From positions 310,001 through 374,000 of the forward strand of contig NZ_VUYQ01000003.1 in NCBI RefSeq assembly GCF_008711155.1: a DNA stretch of 64,000 nt, read 5' to 3'. Positions 15,389 through 25,075 of this stretch are shown in pieces. The DNA is from Dechloromonas sp. CZR5. GTDB taxonomy: Bacteria > Pseudomonadota > Gammaproteobacteria > Burkholderiales > Rhodocyclaceae. How positions within the stretch are numbered: the stretch's first letter is position 1; the number at the start of each line of letters is the position of its first letter. The notes beneath the pieces are model-generated. The model saw nothing but the letters and a program-made list of their open reading frames with translations, was not told where the DNA came from and did not search any database. The position numbers and the translations under genes are program-made.

Positions 15389-18300
15389 TCAAGCGCATCG
15401 TTCATTTCGCGCTTACCCAGCCACTGTTCATCATTCTGGGCGTCCTGCTGTTCATCGGCATCGGTACCGCTTCGTTCCGCTCGCTGCCGATCGAGGCCTT
15501 CCCGGACGTGACCGACACCCAGGTCACCATCATCTCGCTCTACCCCGGCCGCGCGCCGGAAGAAGTCGAGAAGCAGGTCACCATTCCGCTCGAAATCGCA
15601 CTCTCCGGCGTGCCGAACTCGATCCGCATGTTCTCGCACACGCAGTTCGGCCTGTCGTTCATCGTCGTCACCTTCGACGAGAAACCCAGCCTGTTCATGG
15701 CCCGGCAACTGATCCAGGAACGCCTGCGCGGCCTCGACCTGCCGCCCGGCGTTGAACCGGAACTGGCGCCGCCGGCCACCGCCACCGGTGAAATCTTCCG
15801 CTACCGCCTGGAGGCTCCCGGCCTCAAGCCAACCGAAATCCGCGCCATCCAGGACTGGACGGTCGTCCGCCAGATCAAGCAGGTCTCCGGCATTGCCGAC
15901 GTGGTGTCGTTGGGCGGGCCGATCCGCCAGTACGAGGTACGCCCCAACCTGCCCAAGCTGCGCGACTACAAGATCACCCTCGGCCAGTTGTTCAATGCGC
16001 TGCAGCGGGCCAATGCCAATGCCGGTGGCGGCTCGGTCGCGCAGGGGCGCCAGCAGTTCCTGATCCGCTCGCTCGGCCTGCTGCGTTCATCGGCCGATAT
16101 CGGCCAGGTGGTCGTCGCCGAGAACAACGGCACCCCTATCCTGGTCCGCGATATCGCCGAAGTCGTCGAATCGCGCGTGCCGGAACAGGGCATCGTCGGC
16201 ATCAGCGACGCCAACGGCGACCAGGACGACGTGGTGTCCGGCATCGTCCTGCTGCGCAAGGACGAAAACCCGTCCATGGTCCTCGACGCGCTGAAGGCCA
16301 AGGTCGATGCACTCAACAATGGCGGCCTGCCGCACGGCGTGCAGATCGTGCCCTTCTACGACCGCTCGTGGCTGATCAGCAAGACGCTGAAAACCGTCTT
16401 CATGAACCTGCTCGAAGGCGCCCTACTCGTCACGCTGGTGCTTTACCTTTTCCTCGCCGATCTGCGCGCTGCCGGTATCGTCGCCTCGATCATTCCGCTC
16501 GCCCTGCTCGGCACCTTCACCGGCCTGTCGCTGGTCGGCATCCCGGCGAACCTGCTGTCGCTGGGCGCCATGGACTTCGGCATCATTGTCGATGGCGCGG
16601 TCATCGTCATCGAAAACATCTTCCGGCGCCTTGGCGAGGCGAACCGGGACGACGACCACCGCCCGCACATCCGGACCATCCAGGAGGCCGTCGTCGAAAT
16701 CGGCCGGCCGACGGTGTTCTCGATGATCATCATCATCGTCGCCCACCTGCCCATTTTCACCATGCAGCGCCATGAAGGAAAAATCTTCGCGCCCATGGCC
16801 TACTCGGTCGTCGCCGCGCTGATCACCTCGCTGATCCTGTCGCTGACGCTGGTGCCCCTGCTCTCCAAGATCGCCTTCAAAAAGAATGTGCCGCACGAGG
16901 AAACCAGACTGATGCGCTGGTTCATGGATCGCTACGAACCGGCGCTCAAATGGGTGCTTGCCCACGCCAAGCGTGTACTGGCCATCGCGCTCACCGCCCT
17001 GGCCATCACGGCAACCCTGGTACCGCAACTGGGCACCGAATTCCTGCCGGAACTGAACGAAGGTTCGATCTGGATCAACATCACACTGCCGACCTCGGTG
17101 TCGGTCGACGAGGCGAAAGGCGAACTGCGCAAGCTGCGGCGCATCATCGCCGACTTCCCCGAGGTCAATGCGGTGATTTCCAAGGGCGGCCGGCCGGAAG
17201 ACGGCACCGACCCCAAGAACATCAACATGACCGAGATGCTGGTCGACCTGAAGCCCGACAGCCAATGGCGCAAGGGCATGACCAAGGACCAGCTGGTTCG
17301 CGAGATGGAGGACAAGCTGAACGACATGCCGGGCATCGAACCGACCTTCAGTCAGCCGGTGCGCGACCAGATTCTCGAATCCATCTCGCAGATCGACGGC
17401 CAGATCGTCATCAAGCTGTTTGGCGACGACACGGCCACCCTTAAGCTGCACGCCAACCAGTTGCTCGACAAGATCGGCAACGTGCCGGGCGTTGCCCGCG
17501 CCTTCATCGACCGCGACGGCGACCTGCCGCAATACCGCCTGGAAATCGATCGCGCCGCTGCCGCCCGCTACGGCCTGAATGTGATGGACGTGCAGGATGT
17601 CGTCGAAACGGCGCTCGCCGGCAAGGCAGCCACCGAGCTGTGGGAAGGCGACCGCCATTTCAGCGTCGTCGTCCGCCTCGCCGAGCCGTCGCGCCAGCTC
17701 GACAAGCTGAAGGACGTGCTGGTGCCGACGCCGAACGGCGCCCAGGTCCCGCTCTCCGCGCTGGTCGATTTCAAGATGGCGAGCGGCGCCATGAACATCG
17801 CCCGCGAATCGGGACAGCGCGTCGTCGCCATCGGCGTCTTCATCCGCGACCGCGACATGGGCAGCGTGGTGGCCGACATGCAGAACCACGCCAAGGAGAT
17901 CAAGCTGCCGGAAGGCTACTCGATCACCTGGTCCGGCGAGTTCGAGAACCAGGAACGCGCCATGAAGCGCCTGATGCTGGTCGTGCCGTTATCCATCCTG
18001 ATGATCTTCCTGCTGCTGTTCGACGCCTTCGAGTCGTTCAAGGATGCGCTGATCATCATCTGCAACATCCCCTTCGCGCTGATCGGCGGCATCTTCGCCC
18101 TGCTCATCTCCGGGATACCGCTCTCGGTATCGGCCGCCATCGGCTTCATTGCGCTGTTCGGGCAGGCGGTCTTGAACGGGGTGGTGATGGTCAGCTACAT
18201 CAACCAATTGAAGCAGCAGAAACTCGATGATTACCAGGCCGTCTTCCAGGGAGCCTTGTCTCGCCTGCGCACCGTGCTGATGACTGCCCTGCTCGCCATG

Positions 18301-18474
18301 CTCGGCCTGCTGCCGATGGCGCTGTCGCACGGTATCGGTTCCGAAACCCAGCGTCCACTAGCCCTGGTCGTCATTGGCGGCCTGATCTCGGCCACGGTGC
18401 TGACGCTCTTCGTGCTGCCGGCTCTGTACTACTACGTTGCCACGCACCCGAGGCTGTCGCGCGCGCTGCATTGA
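15385..18474 (+). CDS. Heavy-metal RND efflux pump, CzcA/CusA family
   Basis: The 1029-residue inner-membrane proton antiporter has the standard 12-TM RND plan with two large periplasmic loops. TM4 carries DFGIIVDGAVIVIEN (Asp397, Asp403, Glu410), the signature of the heavy-metal subgroup (HME) that includes CzcA-type exporters of Co, Zn and Cd, as opposed to the Cu/Ag CusA type. It should move divalent metal from periplasm or cytoplasm through the adaptor and TolC-like channel encoded just upstream. The exact metal is inferred from the motif and not proven. The start overlaps the adaptor stop (ATGA). Confidence 0.93.
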   Translation: MIKRIVHFALTQPLFIILGVLLFIGIGTASFRSLPIEAFPDVTDTQVTIISLYPGRAPEEVEKQVTIPLEIALSGVPNSIRMFSHTQFGLSFIVVTFDEKPSLFMARQLIQERLRGLDLPPGVEPELAPPATATGEIFRYRLEAPGLKPTEIRAIQDWTVVRQIKQVSGIADVVSLGGPIRQYEVRPNLPKLRDYKITLGQLFNALQRANANAGGGSVAQGRQQFLIRSLGLLRSSADIGQVVVAENNGTPILVRDIAEVVESRVPEQGIVGISDANGDQDDVVSGIVLLRKDENPSMVLDALKAKVDALNNGGLPHGVQIVPFYDRSWLISKTLKTVFMNLLEGALLVTLVLYLFLADLRAAGIVASIIPLALLGTFTGLSLVGIPANLLSLGAMDFGIIVDGAVIVIENIFRRLGEANRDDDHRPHIRTIQEAVVEIGRPTVFSMIIIIVAHLPIFTMQRHEGKIFAPMAYSVVAALITSLILSLTLVPLLSKIAFKKNVPHEETRLMRWFMDRYEPALKWVLAHAKRVLAIALTALAITATLVPQLGTEFLPELNEGSIWINITLPTSVSVDEAKGELRKLRRIIADFPEVNAVISKGGRPEDGTDPKNINMTEMLVDLKPDSQWRKGMTKDQLVREMEDKLNDMPGIEPTFSQPVRDQILESISQIDGQIVIKLFGDDTATLKLHANQLLDKIGNVPGVARAFIDRDGDLPQYRLEIDRAAAARYGLNVMDVQDVVETALAGKAATELWEGDRHFSVVVRLAEPSRQLDKLKDVLVPTPNGAQVPLSALVDFKMASGAMNIARESGQRVVAIGVFIRDRDMGSVVADMQNHAKEIKLPEGYSITWSGEFENQERAMKRLMLVVPLSILMIFLLLFDAFESFKDALIIICNIPFALIGGIFALLISGIPLSVSAAIGFIALFGQAVLNGVVMVSYINQLKQQKLDDYQAVFQGALSRLRTVLMTALLAMLGLLPMALSHGIGSETQRPLALVVIGGLISATVLTLFVLPALYYYVATHPRLSRALH

Positions 18475-18481
18475 GGTCCGG

Positions 18482-19042
18482 ATGAACGCGCTGTGGCTGC
18501 GCTTCCTGATGCTGCTATCGATTGCCTGCCTGGCGCTCCCCGGGCAGGCTGTCACGGACGATGAAGTCCAGGTCGATTACCGCGACGGCCTGTACATCGC
18601 CACCCTGCACCTCAAGTCCCCGGTCGCACCCGGCATCGCCCTCAAGGTGCTGACCGACTTCGAGCACATGGCGGACTTCATGCCCGGCGTGCTGGCCAGT
18701 CGCGTGGTTTCCCATCACGGCAACGTCTATGAAGTGGCCCAGCGCGGCAAGGTCAGCTTCGGGCCGTTTTCCATGTCGTTCGAAAGCCTGCGCCGCATCG
18801 AGGTCATCGACGATAACCGCATCCTCTCCCGCTCGATTTCCGGCTCGGCCAAGCGCATGCAGAGCGAAATGAAACTCCATCCACAGGGCAGCGGAACACA
18901 GATCGACTATCACATCGAAATCGAGCCCGACAGCTGGATACCCTCCTCGCTCGGCAGCAACTTCCTGCAGCACGAACTGGCCGAACAATTCAATGCCCTC
19001 GGCCGGGAAATGCAGCGCCGCCGGGGAATGCCCGGATCTTGA
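18482..19042 (+). CDS. Secreted SRPBCC (START-like) domain protein
   Basis: The 186-residue protein starts at ATG 18482, 7 bp after the pump gene, and has a signal peptide (residues 1-21, LSIACLALPGQAV). The mature part looks like a polyketide cyclase/dehydrase SRPBCC domain: a strand with DGLYIATLHLKSPV, then ALKVLTDFEHMADFMPGV, which is the typical coenzyme Q-binding/START-like pattern. Such domains bind hydrophobic ligands. It is probably the last gene of the metal efflux operon, but why a lipid-binding protein would be there is unclear. Confidence 0.8.
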   Translation: MNALWLRFLMLLSIACLALPGQAVTDDEVQVDYRDGLYIATLHLKSPVAPGIALKVLTDFEHMADFMPGVLASRVVSHHGNVYEVAQRGKVSFGPFSMSFESLRRIEVIDDNRILSRSISGSAKRMQSEMKLHPQGSGTQIDYHIEIEPDSWIPSSLGSNFLQHELAEQFNALGREMQRRRGMPGS

Positions 19043-19103
19043 CGCATCAGGCCCGTTTCAGGGCCCATCGAGCTGCCGCGCTACAGCTGTGCGCCTTGCC
19101 GGC

Positions 19104-22007
19104 CTACGCCGCCAGCACCGACCGCAAGGCACCGATCAATGCGGGAAGTCGTTCGCTCAGCTGTTTCAGTGCCGCATCGGCCCCTGCGTCATCGCCGCTC
19201 TTGAGCGCACTGTCGAGCTCGCTGGCAAGGTCGTAAATGGGTCGTACCCCCAGGTTCCCGGTGGCACCTTTCAGGGTATGGGCGACACCTTGGGCAGCTT
19301 TGGTGTCATGCCGATCAAGCAGTTCGAGCAGCCGTTCCGCGTCGCCCCCATGCGCATCGACGAAGAGCGTCAGCAAGCGGCGGTAAAACGGCAGCTTGCC
19401 CCCGGCAAGCTTGAGGCCTGCTTCCAGATCGAGATCGCCGATTTGCGCCAGGGCAGCGTAAAGGTCGGCATCGGTTTCATTTACTACCGGCGCCTCTGCG
19501 AACACGACTCTTTCTTCGACGGTTTTTTCGGCGCAGCTTGGCAGCCACTTCAGCAAGGTGGCATAGAGCAGCTCAGGTTCGACCGGTTTGGCGACGTGAT
19601 CGTTCATGCCGGCCAGTCTGGCGCTCGCCTTGTCCTCGTCGAAGGCATTGGCTGTCATCGCCAGGATCGGCGTGTCCTGCCAACCCGGCAGCGCACGAAT
19701 GGCGGCTGTCGCACCCAGCCCGTCAAGATTGGGCATCTGGATGTCCATCAGCACCAGGTCGTACTGCTGTCGGCGAGCGAGTTCGACCGCATCGACCCCG
19801 TCCACGGCAACATCCACCCGCATATTGACGGCGTGCAGCAACTCCAGTGCCACTTCGCGATTGATCGGGTTGTCTTCGGCAAGCAACAGATGGGCGCGCT
19901 TCGATCGTTCGCGCAACCGGGTTTCCGCATCGCAACCGGAAGCGGCCACTGCCGGCAGGATTCCCCGGCCACGCTGCAGCCGGGCGGTGAACCAGAAGGT
20001 GCTCCCCTTGCCGGGAATGCTCTCCGCTCCAGCCTCTCCACCCATCAACTCGGACAAGCGGCGGGTGATGACGAGGCCGAGGCCCGTGCCCCCGAATTGC
20101 CGGGTCGTCGAGGCATCAGCCTGGGCGAAGGACTGGAAGAGCGTGGCAAGCTTTTCCGGCTCGATGCCGATACCGGTGTCGCGCACCTCGAAGCGCACGA
20201 ACAGATCGTCGCCTTGCTCTTCAAGCAGCTTGGCAGCGAGAGTCAGGCGCCCCTGCTCGGTGAATTTGAGGGCGTTGCCGGCATAGTTGAGTACACCCTG
20301 CCGCAGACGCACGACATCGCCACACAACCAGACAGGTACCGCATCGGTATCGATGTGAATCTCCACGCCCTTCTGGCTGGCGGCATCGGCAAGCAGGGAG
20401 CGCACGTGATCGAGAACAGCCGAAAGCGTGAAATCGTTGTGCTCCAGCTGCAATTTGCCGGCTTCAATCTTGGATATGTCGAGGATGTCGTTGATGATGG
20501 AAAGCAGGTGCTTGCCCGCGGCATTGATCTTCCCCAGCCGGTCTGCCTGTGCCGGTGTCGCTTCGCTGCCCAGGAGGTAGGTCAGGCCGAGGATGGCATT
20601 CATCGGCGTGCGGATCTCGTGCGACATGTTGGCCAGGAAGGTGCTTTTCGCGGCACTCGCCTGCTCGGCCTGCGACTTGGCCAGCGCCAGGTCGGCCGTA
20701 CGCTGCCCGACCTCTTCTTCGAGCGTCTGCGTACGCTGCTGCTGGGCGGCCCGCTGTGCGGCGATCTCGGCGGTCATGCAATCGAAGGCGTTGGCCAGGC
20801 GTCCCAGTTCGTCGCCTTGATGCAACTCGATCGGCGCCGGCTTTTCGCCCTTGCCGATCGCGTCGACGGCTTGCGTGATCCTGCCCAGCGGCCGACTGAC
20901 AATGCGCTGGATGGCGCTGTGCATGAGCCACAGGCTGGGAAGAATCAGCAGCAAGCCAATCGCCAGCAGCAACCCGGCGCCGATCAGTATCCGGCTATCG
21001 ATGCCGGCTTTCGGCAACAGCGTCACCCAATACCACCCCAGGCCATCGATCCGGCTCCACGCGATCCAGTGCGTGCCGTCCGGCGAGCGTTCAACGCCGG
21101 ACGGTAGTCCGCTGCCCCTGATGACCCCGTCCATCTGTTCGAGCAGCGGGTCGCCAAGGGTGGCAATCGCCAACTGGCCTTGCGCTTCGACAATCCGTTG
21201 CTGAAGCTGCGGATGCGCGATCAACTGGCTTTTATCGTCGATGATCAGGTGGTACTCGCCGGTTGCACCGTTCTGATCGACATTGGTCAGCAAGCTCTCG
21301 ACCGTGATATCGAGTCCGACGGTACCGACCCATACGCCCTGCCAGTCAAGCGGCTGAATCGCCGAAATCATCCAGGCTCCGGCCTGGTTATCCAGATAGA
21401 CCGGCGTCCAGAAAGGCCGGCGCTCCGGATTTTTGTCCGGTCGCGAGTTGGCCATGGTCGGATAGTTGAAGTTGTCGGTTTGCGGCGTCGCCTTGGCTCC
21501 CCAATCGATGCCGCGCGAGTAAACCATCAGCCCGACCTCGACGAAATCCATGTAAACCGAAAAAAAAGGCGGCACCATCGCCGGCCCCTGCTCGCGCAGC
21601 AGGTCGTAGCTGGCAACCGCCCGCCGCCTGGCCGAGGCATCGTCGGCATTGCGCAGGTAAAGCGTGGGCGCGCGGCGGGTATCGACCAGCTCCGGGCGCA
21701 GGCGCCAGAGGCCATCGTCGGCACGGGCAAACAATTCGAAAAAACGTCGATCGGCAGTTGCGGGGTTCTGCGCCTGAAGGCGCTCGAGCAATTCGCCGTG
21801 CAAGCGCCGGACGCTGTCATTCGCCTGGCGAAAGATGTCCCGGTGAGCCTGGGCACGGGCCTGCGCCATCTGCCAAATGGCGACCGACAAGGAATCGTCG
21901 GTGGCATTCCGCAGGGCGACGAAGCCCAGGGCAGTGAGCAAAAGCAGCAGTGCCAGAATCAACGACCCCATGGAAAATGCGAGGCGGCGGGAAACGCTGT
22001 CGATCAT
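19104..22007 (-). CDS. Hybrid sensor histidine kinase (Cache-HAMP-HisKA-HATPase-REC-HPt)
   Basis: The 967-residue protein holds a complete phosphorelay. Residues 13-35 are TM1 and about 36-330 form a periplasmic double-Cache sensor ([31 protein letters not shown]). TM2 ([18 protein letters not shown]) and a HAMP domain follow. The HisKA site is [14 protein letters not shown] with His463. The HATPase domain ends near residue 685 ([12 protein letters not shown]). The receiver domain has the [11 protein letters not shown]sp755. The HPt domain has [11 protein letters not shown] with His910. No output domain is present, so phosphate must pass to an unlinked regulator. It is convergent with the efflux operon; the ligand is unknown. 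Confidence 0.93.
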   Translation of the reverse strand: MIDSVSRRLAFSMGSLILALLLLLTALGFVALRNATDDSLSVAIWQMAQARAQAHRDIFRQANDSVRRLHGELLERLQAQNPATADRRFFELFARADDGLWRLRPELVDTRRAPTLYLRNADDASARRRAVASYDLLREQGPAMVPPFFSVYMDFVEVGLMVYSRGIDWGAKATPQTDNFNYPTMANSRPDKNPERRPFWTPVYLDNQAGAWMISAIQPLDWQGVWVGTVGLDITVESLLTNVDQNGATGEYHLIIDDKSQLIAHPQLQQRIVEAQGQLAIATLGDPLLEQMDGVIRGSGLPSGVERSPDGTHWIAWSRIDGLGWYWVTLLPKAGIDSRILIGAGLLLAIGLLLILPSLWLMHSAIQRIVSRPLGRITQAVDAIGKGEKPAPIELHQGDELGRLANAFDCMTAEIAAQRAAQQQRTQTLEEEVGQRTADLALAKSQAEQASAAKSTFLANMSHEIRTPMNAILGLTYLLGSEATPAQADRLGKINAAGKHLLSIINDILDISKIEAGKLQLEHNDFTLSAVLDHVRSLLADAASQKGVEIHIDTDAVPVWLCGDVVRLRQGVLNYAGNALKFTEQGRLTLAAKLLEEQGDDLFVRFEVRDTGIGIEPEKLATLFQSFAQADASTTRQFGGTGLGLVITRRLSELMGGEAGAESIPGKGSTFWFTARLQRGRGILPAVAASGCDAETRLRERSKRAHLLLAEDNPINREVALELLHAVNMRVDVAVDGVDAVELARRQQYDLVLMDIQMPNLDGLGATAAIRALPGWQDTPILAMTANAFDEDKASARLAGMNDHVAKPVEPELLYATLLKWLPSCAEKTVEERVVFAEAPVVNETDADLYAALAQIGDLDLEAGLKLAGGKLPFYRRLLTLFVDAHGGDAERLLELLDRHDTKAAQGVAHTLKGATGNLGVRPIYDLASELDSALKSGDDAGADAALKQLSERLPALIGALRSVLAA

Positions 22008-22200
22008 TGATCAGGATGCAAAAAAGGTGACGGGACAATCGGTGTGCCCCGAGTATCCACGGATGAATAACCCATCGTCAACCAGGGCTTTTTACCAGGA
22101 AGATCGGCCTCCGCGCATTTTTTCCACTTGACCTGGAAGCGCTTGCGTACCCCTGGCGAACGGCCTCGTAGCCTGCCTCCAGCCCGCCGAGCGGCTGACG

Positions 22201-23244
22201 CTAACTCCCTTGCCCCGCTGCCGCGCCGCAGGCGTGGCAAAAACGTGCGAAAGCGCTTTTCCGCTCTTTGCATTGGCCGCAGTGGTCGAACAGGCAGATA
22301 CCGCAGTGCGGGCAGTAATCGATCGCCGTATTGGTCAGATCAACCGACCGCTCGCAACCGGGGCAGACCTTTTTGGCCAGCCGCGCCAGCGCCGTGTCGT
22401 AGCTGAGTTCCTTGCGCCGCTCGATATCGGGCAGCGCTTCGGCCTGCTTCTGTTTTTCCAGGTAGCGATTGAGGGCGACGATGGCGTAGCGGCCCACCAG
22501 CACGGTAAGGACGATGCCAACCACGTAGCGCACGTACCCGCCGTAGCTGGGCAGGTAGGGTACCAGCTCGACGAAGAAGGCGAAAAGCGCAAAGTAGATG
22601 AAGCCCCAGACGAATGGCCACCAGGTGCTGTGGCGCTTCCTGGCGAACAACCAGCCGGCGGCGACCAGCAGCGGCAGGGTCAGCAGCAGGCGATAACCGA
22701 ACACGCGCAATTCCTGATCGCGCAGTTCGACATCCAGCTTTTGCGACGCGGCGTCTTCGAGTTCGTGCAGGTCGCGCTGAACCTTCGCCTCGGCCTGACG
22801 GGCATCGAGCAGGTTCTGCTGCTGGCGCTCGACATCGGACAACGCCTTGCGCTCAAGTATCTTCAACTCATCCAGCGCCTGGGTCCGTTCGATCAGTTCA
22901 CGGTCCTGCTCCGGACGCTGGGTGGCATGACGGGTCGCCAGCCAGTTGTTGAAGGTATCGCGTGCGCTTCCGGAATTGGCGCGGGCGGCATTGAGTTTCA
23001 ACTGCGCCTGATCGTTGGCGTCCTGGGCCACCTGGCGTTTTTCCTGCAAGCTGCGCAGTTCGGCGCGCAGGCTCTCGGCAGCCGGCTTGTCGATGAAATC
23101 GTCGAGTGTGTAGCGATGTTCGACTTTGGGAAGGTTGGCGACGATCGTTCCGCCCAACCCGATCAGGAAGCTCGCGAAAACGAAGGCCACGATCCACAAC
23201 CCGAAACGGAACCATTTTTCCGACAAACGCAACGCTTTGCTCAT
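22201..23244 (-). CDS. Membrane protein with coiled coil and C-terminal double zinc ribbon
   Basis: The 347-residue protein starts at ATG 23244, with GGAG upstream, and overlaps the DUF808 gene by 4 bp. It has a first TM segment ([22 protein letters not shown]), then a long charged coiled coil (residues of about 55-165), then three or four TM segments ([50 protein letters not shown]). The C-terminus carries two zinc ribbons (CPGC/CPHC and CGQC/CHAC). The combination suggests a membrane scaffold with a cytoplasmic zinc domain. I do not recognise a named family. Confidence 0.8.
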   Translation of the reverse strand: MSKALRLSEKWFRFGLWIVAFVFASFLIGLGGTIVANLPKVEHRYTLDDFIDKPAAESLRAELRSLQEKRQVAQDANDQAQLKLNAARANSGSARDTFNNWLATRHATQRPEQDRELIERTQALDELKILERKALSDVERQQQNLLDARQAEAKVQRDLHELEDAASQKLDVELRDQELRVFGYRLLLTLPLLVAAGWLFARKRHSTWWPFVWGFIYFALFAFFVELVPYLPSYGGYVRYVVGIVLTVLVGRYAIVALNRYLEKQKQAEALPDIERRKELSYDTALARLAKKVCPGCERSVDLTNTAIDYCPHCGICLFDHCGQCKERKSAFARFCHACGAAAGQGS

Positions 23245-24167
23245 GCTTTCGCTCCTCCGGAGATCATTTTGCGGGCAGCGCCGAATACCTGCATGCCGAG
23301 CAGGGCGAGTGCACCACCGACCACCCCGACCATTGCTTCCATCGCCATCGATGCCGGGACGCTCCCCCAACCGGCAAGGCCGGCGAACGCTTCGATACCG
23401 TGATGCAACGCCGGAATGCCGTGCACCAGAATACTGCCGCCAACCAGGAACATTGCTGCGGTGCCCAGCACGGCGAGCAGCCGCATCAACCTGGGAGCCG
23501 CCAGCAACAGGCCCTTGCCAAGCGATTGGGCGGCGCCGGAATCCTTTTTCAACAGCCAGACGCCGATGTCGTCCATCTTCACGATAGCGGCAACGATGCC
23601 GTAGACACCGACCGTCATGATCACGCCAATACCGGCCAGCACGGCAACCTGCGTCGAAAAGGGCTGCCCGGCGACCGTACCGAGCGCAATGACGATGATC
23701 TCGGCGGAGAGCACAAAATCGGTACGGATGGCTCCCTTGATCTTGTCCGCCTCGAAGGCAGCCAGATCGACACTTTCATTGGCCACCGCCGCCAGTTCCT
23801 CGGCGTGGTGCGCGGCATCTTCCTCGGTGCTGTGCAACCACTTGTGCGCGAGCTTCTCGACGCCCTCCAGGCACAGGTAGATACCGCCCAGCATCAGCAG
23901 GGGCATGACCGCCCACGGCATGAAGGCGCTGATCAGCAATGCGGCGGGCACCAAAATCAACTTGTTCCTGAACGATCCAACCGCTACGGCCCACACCACG
24001 GGCAGTTCGCGTTCGGCGGCCACACCGGCCACCTGCTGGGCATTGAGCGCCAGATCGTCGCCCAATACGCCGGCCGTCTTCCTGGCGGCCACCTTGGTCA
24101 GTACGGCGACGTCGTCGAGGATCGTCGCGATATCGTCAATCAGTGCAAGCAGGCTGGCACCAGCCAT
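23241..24167 (-). CDS. DUF808 (YedI) family inner-membrane protein
   Basis: The 308-residue protein begins [34 protein letters not shown], the conserved DUF808 start, and has several TM segments ([57 protein letters not shown]). The family block [20 protein letters not shown] is present. YedI of E. coli has no known function. The gene overlaps the zinc-ribbon membrane protein (ATGA), so the two are probably cotranslated and may form a complex. Confidence 0.88.
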   Translation of the reverse strand: MAGASLLALIDDIATILDDVAVLTKVAARKTAGVLGDDLALNAQQVAGVAAERELPVVWAVAVGSFRNKLILVPAALLISAFMPWAVMPLLMLGGIYLCLEGVEKLAHKWLHSTEEDAAHHAEELAAVANESVDLAAFEADKIKGAIRTDFVLSAEIIVIALGTVAGQPFSTQVAVLAGIGVIMTVGVYGIVAAIVKMDDIGVWLLKKDSGAAQSLGKGLLLAAPRLMRLLAVLGTAAMFLVGGSILVHGIPALHHGIEAFAGLAGWGSVPASMAMEAMVGVVGGALALLGMQVFGAARKMISGGAKA

Positions 24168-24299
24168 GGGGAACTCCGTTCGCTGTCGGGACGGCGCCGG
24201 TTTGGCGCATGGGATTGTTCAGGTAGTTAACGTCGATGGAAAACTCGCACGGCCGGGGCGCCCGTCGCAGCGCCAAGGCTGGGTTCCGTCTCCCGGCTA

Positions 24300-24953
24300 T
24301 CAGATTTCGCTGAACACCGTGTCGGCGGGCAGGCGGGACTTCGGCAGCCTGGCGTTGAAATCCTGTTCGCTGCCGTAACCCAGCGCGCACATGACGACCG
24401 CGCGCAAACCCTTTTGCGGCAGGCCGAGTGCCTCGTCCAGCTTCAACACGTCGATCCCTTCCATCGGACAGGCATCGACGCCGAGCGCGGCGGCGGCCTG
24501 CATCAGATTGCCGAGTGCGATGTAGATCTGGCGGTCGGCCCAGGCATCGGCATCGTTCAACTGGTCGCGGTGCAGGCCGACGTAAAAACTGCGCGATTTG
24601 GATTGCCCTGCCCTGGCGTCCGGCGTGGCAAAGCGACCATCGGCCTCTTCCTGATCCAGCAGGCTGTTCAGATACGCCTCGTCAAGCGCGGTACGCGCAC
24701 AGAAGACCACAACGTGCGAGGCGCCGCGTACCTTGCCGGCGTTGTAGGCAAAAGCGCCGTCGAGCGTCGCGGCCAGCGCCTCCTTGCCGGCATCGCTACC
24801 GGCGATGACAAAGTGCCAGGGCTGGCTGTTCACCGAAGAAGGGGCGAAACGCAGCACGGTCTTCAGGTCGTCCAGCACGCTGCCGGGAATTTTGCGGGTC
24901 GGATCGAAGGCCTTGCAGGTACGGCGTGTTGTGGCGATTTGAGCAACGTTCAT
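24300..24953 (-). CDS. NfsB-like nitroreductase (FMN-dependent)
   Basis: The 217-residue protein starts at ATG 24953 (MNVAQIATTRRTCKAFD), which gives the NfsB-like N-terminus; an upstream ATG at 24971 is less likely. It has the FMN-binding Arg pair of the TTRRT region, FAPSSVNSQPWHFV, and the C-terminal block LGVDACPMEGID ... LRAVVMCALGYGSEQD. Family members reduce nitro compounds or quinones with NAD(P)H. The end is close to the DUF808 gene but separated by 132 bp, so it is probably a separate unit. Confidence 0.9.
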   Translation of the reverse strand: MNVAQIATTRRTCKAFDPTRKIPGSVLDDLKTVLRFAPSSVNSQPWHFVIAGSDAGKEALAATLDGAFAYNAGKVRGASHVVVFCARTALDEAYLNSLLDQEEADGRFATPDARAGQSKSRSFYVGLHRDQLNDADAWADRQIYIALGNLMQAAAALGVDACPMEGIDVLKLDEALGLPQKGLRAVVMCALGYGSEQDFNARLPKSRLPADTVFSEI

Positions 24954-25075
24954 GAGAGGCGTCCTTTTCATCGATATCTATATTGGAGGATTGCGGCGAG
25001 CGCTGCGGCAGGTAGAATCGCGCTCCGCGCCACTTCGGTGAGCGACCGCCATTATCACCCAAGATTCCAAATCGC

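Noticed and set aside
18993..21107. 704-codon frame opposite the hybrid kinase
   Set aside because: It mirrors the kinase codons and has no domain; the kinase has every expected motif.
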